Positions 38,889 through 48,561 of a stretch of 64,000 nt of DNA are shown one piece after another. The stretch spans positions 6,731,222 to 6,795,221 of the forward strand of contig NC_054390.1 in NCBI RefSeq assembly GCF_001625195.1, in the 5' to 3' direction. This stretch comes from Drechmeria coniospora. Taxonomy: Eukaryota > Ascomycota > Sordariomycetes > Hypocreales > Ophiocordycipitaceae. Each line of letters begins with the position of its first letter. The first letter of the stretch is position 1. Position numbers and translations under genes: made by a program. The notes beneath the pieces are model-generated. The model did not search any database, had not been told where the DNA came from, and was given only the letters and a program-made list of their open reading frames with translations.

Positions 38889-40507
38889 ATGTTCTCGAGA
38901 GTGGCCAGTGCCCGGCTGGCCACGGCGTCGACCCGTCTGTCACGACCGGCCGCACCCGTTTTTCGATCCCCCCGTGCCGCATCCATCTCCCCTTGGATCC
39001 GGACGTACGCGCACCGACAAAAGAAGACCTCCTCGTTCACGCAGCGGCAAGCTTCGACCAACGAGCCCGCCAAGGGTGCTTCCAGCGATGCTCCTTCCAA
39101 GGCAGCTCCCAAGGAGGCCGCCAAGGAGGATGCTCCCGGACACGAAAGCGCCGAGTCGGAGCAAATACCCTTCCACAAGCTCCCCGACCTGACGCAGGGC
39201 ATCCCCTCGACTATCGAGCAAGAGCTGGCAGGCAAGGCCGGTCCCTCGTCGCCCTCGGCGCTCGAGGAGGTCGCCGAGCAAGACTCGGACCGTCGTCGCG
39301 GCCGTCGCGACTCGTACGTCTCGTCGAGCGAGCGCAATCGCCGCTGGTGGACCCGCTTCCTCCTCCTCGCCACCGCCGGCGGCGCCTCCTTTTCCCTTCT
39401 CTATATGGGCCGCGACTGGGAGGATGCCATCGAGGCCGACCGCCACGCCGACGTGCCCAACGGCTGGAGCCCCTCCCTGTGGTGGCAGCGCGCCAACGCT
39501 CGCATGTCCGAGTCCGTCTCCTACTACCAGGATCCGGCCTTTGACAAGCTTCTGCCCGACCCCGACCCGAGCTTCGAGCGGCCGTACACGCTATGCCTCA
39601 GCCTCGAGGATCTCCTCGTCCACAGCGAGTGGAGCCGCGAGCACGGCTGGCGCGTGGCGAAGCGACCGGGCATGGACTACTTTGTCCGATACCTGAGCCA
39701 GTACTACGAGCTCGTCCTCTTCACCACCGTCCCCTTTGGCATCGGCGAGCCGCTCGTCCGCAAGCTCGATCCCTTCCGCTTCATCATGTGGCCGCTCTAT
39801 CGCGAAGCGACAAAGTTTGAGGACGGCGAGATTGTCAAGGTGAGCCGCGCCTCGGCCTCGTCCTCCCGAATCGGCGCCGACGGCTAACGAGTCAGGATCT
39901 CTCCTACCTCAACCGCGACCTCAGCAAAGTCATCGTCATCGACACCAAGGCCAGCAACGTCCGCAAGCAGCCGGAAAACGCCATCATCCTCGACCCCTGG
40001 AAGGGCGAGCCCAAGGACACCGACCTCGTCGGCCTCATCCCTTTCCTCGAGTACATCCACACCATGCAGTACGACGACGTGCGCAAGGTCATCAAGTCCT
40101 TTGACGGCAAGCACATCCCCACCGAATTCGCCCGCCGCGAGGCCATCGCGCGCAAGGAGTTCAACAAGCAGCTCGAGACGCACAAGTCGAAGCACTCGAA
40201 GCCCTCCGGCATGGGTGCCCTCGGCAACCTCCTCGGCCTGAAGCCGGCCAACATGAGCATGACCATGTCGCCCGAGGGGGAGCAGAACCCGAGCGAGGCG
40301 TTTGCCCAGGGCAAGATGCTGCAGGACCTCGCCCGCGAGCGTGGCCAGCGCAACTACGAGCTCCTGGAGAAGGAGGTGCGCGAGAACGGCGAGAAGTGGC
40401 TGCAGGAGGAGAAGGTGGCCATGGAAAAGGCCCAGAAGGAGGCCATGAGCAGCATGGTCGGCTCCTTTGGAGGCTTGTTCGGCCCCCATGACGAGAAGAA
40501 GGCCTAG
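38889..40507 (+). CDS. TIM50: Mitochondrial import inner membrane translocase subunit Tim50
   Basis: Receptor subunit of the TIM23 presequence translocase, which binds presequences in the intermembrane space. Exons 38889-39839 and 39896-40507 give 520 residues. An Arg/Ser/Ala-rich presequence (residues 1 to about 45, MFSRVASARLATASTRLSR) leads to a Lys/Ala-rich matrix part. One membrane helix follows (about 153-172, WWTRFLLLATAGGASFSLLY), then the FCP1/NIF-like domain. The phosphatase signature is replaced by LCLSLEDLLVHSEWS (from about 235), as in other Tim50 proteins, so no phosphatase activity is expected. YLSQYYELVLFTTVPF, DLSYLNRDLSKVIVIDT and NAIILDPWKG are family hallmarks. The C-terminus is Glu/Lys-rich coiled coil. 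The 56-nt intron has branch GCTAAC. Confidence 0.96.
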
Positions 40508-41048
40508 TATAGTATAATCACTCCGCTCGACTGTACACTCTACGACTAGCACTGCATGGATGATATACGGCGGTTTTTTTTTTTTCATTTTGCGTCGAGG
40601 TGGATGGACATCGTCTGTCGACCCGTCGCTTGTATATTAGGTAGGAATCACTGGCTCCATTTTCGTTGAGAGAAGGGTCCGCCCTGGTGCCCTGGGCTTG
40701 CAATGGCCGATAGTCAGTCAATCCAGGGCGTTCAGTTCTCTTCCTGTTCTCCCGTCATCGCTTCCCCGCCGTTGTCATCTCTTTGTTTCATCGCCGTTCC
40801 ATTCAGTATTCGTGAGCGCACAATGGATCTGTCGGGCAAGCTCATCTTTCCGTGCATCATCCACTTCTGTCGTCGGATTTGTCCCTAGTGTTGTCAGAGC
40901 AGCGGAGAGATGCGGCTCTGCTATCGAGCCTTGACGTCTTCTACTTGGGACGGGGCTCCTTGGTGGATGTGGCGACCAACAGGGGATGGCTCATCCAAGT
41001 GTATACCCTTGAAAGACAATCAGAGCAGCACTTGTCGTAGCTTTTTGT
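40508..41048. other. Convergent 3' flanks of TIM50 and Thr-rich secreted gene
   Basis: A T-run (40574-40584) and AT-rich spots suit 3' UTR function. No gene seen. Confidence 0.45.
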
Positions 41049-41985
41049 TCATATACTTTTGTCAGTCAGGACGCGAAAAGGGGTACGGTCCGGACGCAAG
41101 ACTGACTCGAGCAAGGCGTCCTCGTCGGAACCATCACGGGCGCAGTCGCAGAGAGCAGCACAACGTTTCTTTTCCCCATCCTCAGCATTTGAGGGTTCGG
41201 GAAATTCGACGGTGAAGGGGACGGAGGGAAGCCCTGTTGTAAAAGGGCGTGTCGTGTATGAGGGAGGCGGCTTGATGGTCATGACTTCTGTACGGACGAC
41301 GGTGGTGAGACTGCCGGGCGAGCTGTTGCTAGCACTTTCGACCATGTCTTCTGTGGGCACAACAATGGTAGATGTGATGTTGCTCGCCGATACAGTGTAC
41401 GTTCCCGGCGGAAGGGTTCCGAAATCTGTTACGGGGAGTGACGACGGTTTGTAGGAGGGGGAGGGGGACGTCGGAGGGAGTGAAGACAGGTGCCAGGACG
41501 ACCACAACGCAGCGGACGAAGTATAGAATGGTTGAGCAGAGATGTGAGATGAATAAGATGAAGCCTTGGGTGGTAGATGAGTGATCGTGATCGTAGTCGT
41601 GGTCGTGGTCGTGGTCGTGGTCGTCGTCATCGTCGCCGTCATCGTCGTCGCCGACACGGTGATCCAGCAGTGTTCGCATTCCGGACTCGTCACGCACTGA
41701 AAATACCTATGGAGTGACGAAACCCATCAGCAGAAGAACCATTATCAGGAACCAGCCGTTGATGCAGGACTCGTACTCTTCGCTGTTCTTGTCCGGGATG
41801 TGAGTGCAGTCGCACATGCCGCCCCTGGTACAGTCGACGGCGCGTGATGCCGATGATACGGGGGAGGAGACGCAAGTCGAGTTGGGCGGTCTCGGCGCCG
41901 CCAGGACGGGGGAGGAAAAGGTCACCGTCATGAGAAGTACAAACTGCAGGGCGAGCAGTGAGAGGTAGTTATTTGCGTCTGCCAT
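41049..41985 (-). CDS. Secreted Cys-containing, Thr-rich protein of unknown function
   Basis: Not recognised. Exons (minus) 41985-41753 and 41706-41049, joined over a 46-nt intron, give 296 residues. A hydrophobic signal sequence (YLSLLALQFVLLMTVTFSSPVLA) precedes a short Cys module: STCVSSP, DCTRGGMCDCTH, YESCINGWYFQCVTSPECEHC, i.e. eight Cys, resembling small fungal surface domains. Then comes a run of about 20 Thr/Ile residues encoded by GTC/GTG repeats at 41582-41655 on the opposite strand. A Ser/Thr/Pro-rich region follows, likely heavily O-mannosylated. A late CAALCDCARD pair lies near the C-terminus. No GPI-type hydrophobic tail is visible. The junction restores NGWYFQC in phase. Role may be cell wall or host/substrate surface; this is inference. 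Confidence 0.7.
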
Positions 41986-42814
41986 CCTTGAGGTGTTGAC
42001 CCTGCTTTCGTGGTGTCGTGGTTGTCTTGCCTTGCCTTGTCTTGTCTTGTCTGTCGAGCGCGATGGATGTTTGGACTCGAAACTGGCCACAACAACATCG
42101 AGTCGACTCTTATACTTTGCTTATCCTGTGTCCAGCACAAGGCATCACTCACCTCTTCCACACAAACCCTCCACTCTCCTTTGCATACCGCACTCGTACG
42201 CCCGCCGAGCAAGCAGCTCACCTCCTGATCATTCATCCAGTACCACGTCACGGCGCGTTGAAACTAGCAGCAGGCGCAGTGACATCTCGCTTTCCGAGAA
42301 TCCTCACCATCTAGGTCGCTCAGACAGCGTCCACAGGCGCCTCGGCCTCGTCTCTTGGTTGGGGATTCTTGACAGGCGAGACGGGTGGCGGGTGGTACGA
42401 CGACCTGATCGCGAGGCCCTCGGCGATACGTCCGCGCGTGACACCAAGGACGCACTCGAGCTGCCGTACTGCATCGCTTGCATCTGCGTCAGAGATGCCG
42501 TCCATGCGACGGCAAGAAACAAAGGAGCCTGCTTCTCTGGTTCAAGATTAGTACGTGGTCACCAAAAGTACATGTATATATACATGCCACGCGATTCATG
42601 GTCGCCGGCGCATCGCGTCGCCCTCGATTCATCTTCGGGCCTTGTTAGCAAACAAAGAGGCCGGATCCATGCAAACAGGACAACGGTACTCGACCGCCCG
42701 ATCCCAAAGATCTTCCCGCTAGACTGCATGCACCGTCTATCCAAACACACATCCATCTGTCCATCCACTATACATACATCATCCCCACCAATCCATCCAG
42801 CCACCCATCCAGCG
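41986..42814. other. Intergenic between Thr-rich gene and phosphoesterase
   Basis: Promoter side of the Thr-rich gene, with direct CTTGCCTTGTCTTGTCTTG repeats near 42030. A 61-codon minus-strand frame (42505-42320, MDGISDADASDAVRQLECVL at its start) is the only one with protein-like composition; I cannot support it further. ATCCATCCA-type runs lie at 42750-42815. Confidence 0.4.
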
Positions 42815-45800
42815 TCACGTTGCCCCTCCCTCGCTCTTGATCTGGACCACTCTCCCCTTGGGCAGGTTGCCCCCTTTGAACGAGCTCCCTTCCTTGGACG
42901 AGCTCTCCTCTTTGGGCAGGCTCCCCTCCTTGGTCGACCTGGCCCCCTTGGACGGCTTGCCTCTTTTGGACGAACTGCCCTCCTTTGTCGAACTGCCCTT
43001 CTCCGTCGAATCGCCCTTCTTCGGCGAGCTTCCCTTCTTCGGCCGGCTCCCTCCCTTGGACTGTCGCTCAACGACGCGAATGCGCACCTCAATGCGCCTT
43101 CGGCTCAACTCTTCGAGGCCGTTTCGAAGCCAGCGAACGGCTCGGAAGACGGAGGCGTCGACGTCGAAGCCCTTGGCCTCGAGCGCCGTGATGGCGGCGT
43201 AGAGGATGGCGAGCAAGAATACGCCGAGGACGAGGAAGTGGGTAAGCCACCAGAAGTGCTGGCGCCCCAGCGGGCAGTCGACGTACTCGTACTCCCACTC
43301 CCAGGTGGTCTGGTTGAACCACATGCTGAGCAGGCCCGCGTTGCCGCCGTAGTCGCCCATCATGCTGCGGACGGTGATCTCGCGCCGGCCGGGGATCATG
43401 TGCTGACCCAGCAGGTTGCTGGTTTGGGCATCCCGCCACCGCACGGCCTCCCAGGAGCGCTCGCTGGCGGTCGTGCCGTTGGTCTGGTTGATGAAGTGGT
43501 AGGTGTCGCAGCCCTCGTGGTCATGGCCATTGATGACGAGGCCGCTGCGCCCCAGGCCAAGGCCCGGTGCGGTCGGGTCCCCGCTGACGCCGTAGATGCC
43601 CTCGAGGAATCCCTTGCTGGCGTCGGAGCTCAGCAAGTACTGCTCCTTGACGCCTCCTCCGTCCTCGTGCGTGTGAAAGTCAAAAAAGGGGGCGTCGACG
43701 CAGACACCCTCGCGCTTGTAAAGGGGAATGTGTGTCAGGACGAGGGTGAAGAGACCCTTCTTGCCGACCTGGGCCGAGGTGGAGATGATGGCGTTGATGA
43801 ACTTGTAAGTCGCATCCTGCAACTTCTGGCTCTTGGCGGGCGTGTCGAGGTTCATGTCGTTGAGGACGACGACCCGAATCTGGGGCGGGAGCCGGGTATC
43901 GTCGGTCTCCTCGGCGTTTTCATGAACGACGTTGTTGACGGCGTAGTCATTGGCGGCGTTTTCGTTGACGGCGTTGTCGTTGACGGCGTTGTCGTTGACG
44001 GCGTTTTCATTGACCGCATAGTCGTTTATGGCATTGTCGTTGACGGCATTCTCGTAGACGCCGTTCTCATAGACGCCGTTCTCGTTGACCGTATTGTGGT
44101 TGACAGCATGCTCGTTGACGACGTTGTCGTTGACAGCATTCTCGTTGACGACATTGTCGTTGACGCCGTTATCGTTGACGGCGTTCTCGTTGACCGTATT
44201 GTCGTTGATGGCATTCTCGTTGGCCGTATTGTCGTTGACGCCGTTTTCGTTGACGGCGTTCTCGTTGACCGTATTGTCGTTGATGGCATTCTCGTTGACC
44301 GTATTGTCGTTGATAGCGTTGTCGTTGATAGCATTCTCGTTGACCGTATTCTCGTTGACCGTATTTTCGTTCACGGCATTCTCGTTGACGGAGTTCTCGT
44401 TGACAGTATTGTCGTTGACGGCGTTATCGTTGACGGCGTTCTCATTGACCGTATTATCGTTGATAGCATTGTCGTTGACCGCATTGTCGTTGACAGCGTT
44501 CTCATTGACCGTATAGTCGTTGATGGCATTCTCGTTGACCGCATTCTCGTTGACGCTGTTCTCGTTGACGCCGTTCTCGTTGACCATATTGTCGCCGACA
44601 GCATTCTCGTTGACCGCATTCTCGTTGACCGTATTGTCGTTGATAGCATTGTCGTTGATAGCATTGTCGTTGACCGCATTCTCGTTGACCGTATTGTCGT
44701 CGGCGGCATTCTCGTTGATGGCATTGGTACTAGCAGCGTTATCGATGACGGCGTTGTCATTGACGATACTGTTGTCGTTGACGGCGTTGTCGTCCTCGGC
44801 ATTGATCTTCTCGATATCATCAACCACGACGTCGCCATTATCGGCTTGGTCCTTCTCGGCGTTGTCAGTGACGGCGTTGTCGCTCTCAGCGTTGACGTTC
44901 TCGGTAGTATCAACCACGACGTCGCCATGCACGGCGTTGTCGCCCTCAGCGTTGACGTTGTCGGTATTCTCCACCACGACGTCGCCATGCACGGCTTCGT
45001 CCTTGTCGGCATTACTATTCTCAGCGTTGTTATTAACGGCATTACCCTGCTCGGCGTCATTGTTGATAGCATCGTCGTTGACGGGCTCATCATAAACGGC
45101 ATTGTTGTGAATGGCATCGTCCGTCCCGGCGGTGACCTTCTCGGCGCCGTCCATCCCGGCGTCGTCACTGGCCGACGGGTCGACATCGCTCCCGCCCTCC
45201 GCCTCAGCCTTTCCCTTGCCCTCGGCATCGGACAAGGGAAGGTCGAATCGCAGCTCGTAGTTTGCCTTGCCAAAGACGCGCTCGAATCGGTCGAGGCGCT
45301 CGGGCGTGAGATCTCCGGCGTATCCGATGTCGTGGTTGCCCGCGACGTTGAGTATCCTCCGAGCCCAGACCTGCTCATGGAGCGAGCCGTCCAGCCGGCC
45401 CGAGATGTTGTACTCGCGGGTCGGGTACAGGGCTACCTCGTCGGGTAACCTCTCGCCACCGCGAAAGGTGCGGTTCCAATAGCGCTCACCCCTTCTGTCG
45501 AACTCGTCGTCCTCGATCCACTGGCTCCCGAGAAGGTCGCCGAGAATGGAGACGTGCGTCGGGCGCGTCCACCAGTGCAGCGTTCGGTAAATGTGGGCGA
45601 GGTAGAAGTCGTTGCCAAGGAGGTCGAAGCGCTTGCGGATCGACTCCAGCAGATTCGGCACGTCCTCGAGGAAGATGTCGATGCCGTCGTGCAGCACCAT
45701 GCGGACGCGATCGCGCAGGGAGATGAGCTCCGTCTGGAAGGTCAAGTGCCTCGCGAGGCTCCAGACGTGCGGCATGACGCCGAGGTAGGCCGTCGGGATC

Positions 45801-46123
45801 GACGTGTCACCTTCGAGCTGAGGGTCGCCGAGAGCGAGGAGCCGAAAGGGCGCGAGCTTGGTGGGCAGCGCGGCGGCGTCATCGTGGCCGGCAAAGGGCC
45901 AGTGCAGCTTCTTGAGCTCGTCAAAGGCCTCTCGGGGATCCCTCGACTCGACGGGAAAGGCACATCCGCTGAAGACGGGGTAGAGGTAGAGGTAGACGGT
46001 GCAGGCCATCGCCAGGGGCACCATAAGGCGCAAGCCATGGCGGAGATGAGCCGCAATCAACATGTGGCCTACCGCATGTGTATCGTTGCCTGCTGAGACG
46101 TGCGTCCTTTCGGCCTTGAGCAA
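42815..46123 (-). CDS. Cdc1/Ted1-like metallophosphoesterase with giant repeat insertion
   Basis: Calcineurin-like phosphoesterase of the secretory pathway; yeast Cdc1 and Ted1 remodel the ethanolamine-phosphate of GPI anchors. Intronless, 1,102 residues against about 470-490 in yeast. A membrane helix (about 31-52) precedes the metal site motifs: LALGDPQLEGD (Asp100), SILGDLLGSQW (Asp196), LNVAGNHDIGY (Asn263-His264), LTHIPLYK (about 797) and INGHDHEGCDTYHF (about 867). A second membrane helix (FWWLTHFLVLGVFLLAILYA) follows. The C-terminus is a Lys/Ser/Gly repeat (KKGSSPKKGDSTEKGSS). Between the GNHD motif and the LTHIP motif lie about 400 residues (about 335-736) of Asn/Asp-rich sequence, mostly pentapeptides of the NDNAV/NENTV type. 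Reading frame is intact throughout, so the insertion is probably translated. Start may be Met21 (46063). Confidence 0.88.
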   Translation of the reverse strand: MLKAERTHVSAGNDTHAVGHMLIAAHLRHGLRLMVPLAMACTVYLYLYPVFSGCAFPVESRDPREAFDELKKLHWPFAGHDDAAALPTKLAPFRLLALGDPQLEGDTSIPTAYLGVMPHVWSLARHLTFQTELISLRDRVRMVLHDGIDIFLEDVPNLLESIRKRFDLLGNDFYLAHIYRTLHWWTRPTHVSILGDLLGSQWIEDDEFDRRGERYWNRTFRGGERLPDEVALYPTREYNISGRLDGSLHEQVWARRILNVAGNHDIGYAGDLTPERLDRFERVFGKANYELRFDLPLSDAEGKGKAEAEGGSDVDPSASDDAGMDGAEKVTAGTDDAIHNNAVYDEPVNDDAINNDAEQGNAVNNNAENSNADKDEAVHGDVVVENTDNVNAEGDNAVHGDVVVDTTENVNAESDNAVTDNAEKDQADNGDVVVDDIEKINAEDDNAVNDNSIVNDNAVIDNAASTNAINENAADDNTVNENAVNDNAINDNAINDNTVNENAVNENAVGDNMVNENGVNENSVNENAVNENAINDYTVNENAVNDNAVNDNAINDNTVNENAVNDNAVNDNTVNENSVNENAVNENTVNENTVNENAINDNAINDNTVNENAINDNTVNENAVNENGVNDNTANENAINDNTVNENAVNDNGVNDNVVNENAVNDNVVNEHAVNHNTVNENGVYENGVYENAVNDNAINDYAVNENAVNDNAVNDNAVNENAANDYAVNNVVHENAEETDDTRLPPQIRVVVLNDMNLDTPAKSQKLQDATYKFINAIISTSAQVGKKGLFTLVLTHIPLYKREGVCVDAPFFDFHTHEDGGGVKEQYLLSSDASKGFLEGIYGVSGDPTAPGLGLGRSGLVINGHDHEGCDTYHFINQTNGTTASERSWEAVRWRDAQTSNLLGQHMIPGRREITVRSMMGDYGGNAGLLSMWFNQTTWEWEYEYVDCPLGRQHFWWLTHFLVLGVFLLAILYAAITALEAKGFDVDASVFRAVRWLRNGLEELSRRRIEVRIRVVERQSKGGSRPKKGSSPKKGDSTEKGSSTKEGSSSKRGKPSKGARSTKEGSLPKEESSSKEGSSFKGGNLPKGRVVQIKSEGGAT
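43915..45125. repeat. 15-bp coding minisatellite (pentapeptide repeat)
   Basis: On the + strand the unit is CGTTGAC(G/C)G(T/C)(A/G)TT(C/G)T, i.e. 15 bp, in more than 50 imperfect copies between about 43930 and 44780, all in frame with the phosphoesterase gene. The right part (about 44790-45010) has three longer units of about 60 bp (ACCACGACGTCGCCAT core) encoding NGDVVVD-type segments. The opposite strand is also fully open because the unit lacks stops in that frame. Confidence 0.93.
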
Positions 46124-47525
46124 CGACGGAGGCTGCCGCGTGAATCCGAGGGGAAATGAAACTGAAGAGGACGAGGAGAGAGGGGGGGGGGGGGGGGAGA
46201 GTGAGGTCGATCTGGAAAGTTGGCCGCTTAGTCATGTAGGTTTCAAGCTTAATCCGGCGATGGTCCCGGGCCGCTGGGAATGGAACTTGACACGATGCAT
46301 TTTCAGTAATTTCCGTCAATCCTATTTTCGAATCCCAATGTCTTACCAACAGTATTATCCGTATTCGTATCATTTTATTGATGAAGTGGAGTCGGAAAGG
46401 AAGTGTTGAATCGCGAGCCTCGACGGCGTAGAGACGCGAAGCATCCCGCAAAAAGGCCATTGCGGGAGCAACGTCACCAGTGAGCAGCAAGACGTCAAGC
46501 TGTCTGGCCAGTCAAACATGGGCACAAGCATCCCAGAACCAGGGTGGACAGGATTAATGGGCCACCCACCCCACGGCTGGTGTCAGTGCCAACTTGAAAA
46601 CCCGCTGGACTTCTTGGACACCTACTGTACTGCAAGACACCTACTGTACTGCAAGACACCTGCTGTACAGCAAGACACCTACTGTACTGCAAGACACCTA
46701 CTGTACTGCAAGACACCTGCTGTACAGCAAGACGCCTACTGTACAGCAAGACGCCTACTGTACAACAAGACGCCTACTGTATACTTGTGTTGTACTTTCT
46801 TACGAGTTCTTGAGTGTACTTGCTGTACAACTAGTACTTGCATGCGGAGCAGTACTTACGCACATACTGTAGACATTCTTAATATTAGTGACATGGTTGT
46901 ACACTTCAGTTTACTTGCAAGTGATATCTAGCCCGCTCTCGCTGTGTCGCATTGCGGGTGCCGGTGCCGTCGCTGCGTGTGCCATAGTACAGGCCATGTA
47001 CTAGCTTTGCTTTAACGGCGATTCCGCAGCGGCTCGCCGCTGACCAACAACCCTGTACAGCAAGCCGTCCAGGTTTCGGCCAAATCCGTCGTCATCTCAA
47101 GAGTATCATGGGCAAAAAAATGGCGCATGATCATGTTGGCGGTGACGAAGCTCGGTCGATCCAATCGACCGTCATGTCCGGCTTACATCTCGTCGTCACG
47201 TAACTGAACAAATGCTGTGCATAATCCCAAGCGGCAGGCCGACGAGGCAGCAACGCCGTGCGCGCAATATCAACCGCCTCGCGACACCAACCAACATTTA
47301 CCCACCGGTTCGGAGAGGCAAGATCTGAAATAGGTACATGGGCCCCGCAGCCTGCGCCGTCTCGATGACGAGGGAAGCTCGGCGGCGCAGGACGGTCGGT
47401 ACGCCGACGATCGCCTGCAGCCCACACGGTGCCAACACTCGGCCAAGAGTCAACTCTACGGCCGGCAATCGACCGTATCGGCGTCGTCGAGCACGTGAGC
47501 GGACGGGTCGCCGACAGGTCAAGGC
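46124..47525. other. Intergenic between phosphoesterase and small conserved gene
   Basis: A 16-base G run lies at 46182-46197. A 19-bp minisatellite (separate entry) and a few GTAC motifs (46800-46870) follow. 46930-47520 is ordinary sequence, partly 3' flank of the minus-strand gene. No gene called. Confidence 0.5.
46617..46781. repeat. 19-bp minisatellite, about 8.7 copies
   Basis: Unit GACACCTACTGTACTGCAA, with variants CTGCTGTACAGCAA and GACGCCTACTGTACAACAA. The unit contains TGTAC and in some copies the hairpin-forming GCTGTACAGC, linking it to the GTAC motif family. Confidence 0.9.
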
Positions 47526-48009
47526 TCAGTTTCCCTGCTCGTAGACGTCGTCGTCCTCCTGAGGCCACTCAACCTCAAAGGTGGCGTCGTCGGCGTCGTC
47601 GGCGAGCACGGCAAAGGCAACGATGCTGTTGTTCTTCAAGCCGCACTTGGTCGGCGTGTGGGCCTCGTCCTCGCCCACCTTGAGCCTCCTCCACCCCTTG
47701 GCCGGCTCGTTGGGGACGGCGAGGACGGCGTAGGCGAGCTTGGCGTCGGCGGGGACGACCGTCTGCTTGGGCGGCGCGACGGAGGTGGTCAGGCCGGCGG
47801 GGTATCGCTCCCTCAGCAGGCCGACAAGCTCCTCGGTGACGGCGGAAAAGGGCGCGAGGGCGTCGACGAAGAGATAGATGGTGTGGATGCCGTGCTTGAA
47901 GCGCACCGAGAGGTGAGCCTCGTCGACCGACTGACGACCCACCGGTTAGCAAACCCGGGTAGCCGACAGTCAGCGCAGGGCAAGGGGATGCGCGGTGCAA
48001 ACGTACCAT
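47526..48009 (-). CDS. Small conserved fungal protein of unknown function (~135 aa)
   Basis: Not recognised by function. Exon 2 (minus 47930-47526) encodes SVDEAHLSVRFKHGIHTIYL and continues through LFVDALAPFSAVTEELVGLL to an acidic end (EVEWPQEDDDVYEQGN). It looks like a compact alpha/beta protein. The start codon is in a separate exon: ATG at 48009-48007 followed directly by donor GTACGT, a 76-nt intron with branch GCTAAC and acceptor CGTCAG. This joins Met to SVDEAH. An open frame through the intron would instead start at 47942 (MGRQSVDE...), which puts intron sequence before the conserved part. No signal peptide or membrane helix. It is divergent with the Tim17-like gene. Confidence 0.7.
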
Positions 48010-48561
48010 TTTCTTGTCAGGCCCAGGCCGTTGGTATTTCGTGCACGGAGAGACGCTATCTCTCCCCAAGGTCGAAGTCGAGGGTCAGTCGAGGGACGAG
48101 GGACGAGGGACGAGGACGAGGACGAGGACGAGGGACGAGAGGCTGAGTGACGAGGATGAGGAAGCGCGACATCACGTGCGAGCGCGTTGAGGACTGGGCT
48201 GTGCGCACAATCGATTCTTCGCACGCCGCACTGTACTACATAAGTACTCACTGTACGGCGCTCCCGGAGGTGGCACGACCGTCTTTCTCGTACTGTGCAT
48301 GTACAGTATGTATTACTTAAGTACTTTACGCTCACGGCCAGTTTCTCACCGGCCCCGCGAATTCGACTGCGACGGCACACGGATATTTCTTCAGCTCGCC
48401 AGACAACTTCACCACCACCACCGCCACCACCTCAGGGAGCGTGCACAAACGGCTCGTCGGACGAGGCACAGCGCTCACGGCCGTCGCGCCATGCTGCACC
48501 TTGTCGCAGTGAACAGGTAGCTCGTGTGTCGTCTGGGAAATCTCGACTCGGCATCAGGGCG
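48010..48561. other. Divergent promoter region
   Basis: Contains a GACGAGGGACGAGGACGAGG run (48085-48145) and GTAC motifs (48236-48330). It serves both flanking genes. A possible 5' UTR intron of the plus gene ends near GGCATCAG at 48558. Confidence 0.45.

Noticed and set aside
42320..42505. A 61-codon minus-strand frame with protein-like composition
   Set aside because: Too short and without supporting motif, splice site or promoter evidence; mentioned only in the intergenic note.
41993..45448. A 1,151-codon open frame on the + strand opposite the phosphoesterase
   Set aside because: It exists because the 15-bp repeat and GC-rich codons lack stops in that frame. Its VVDGVLVDRI repeats mirror the real coding strand, and it has no domain or signal.
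47131..47568. A 145-codon minus-strand open frame
   Set aside because: Overlaps the end of a better supported gene in another frame and looks random.
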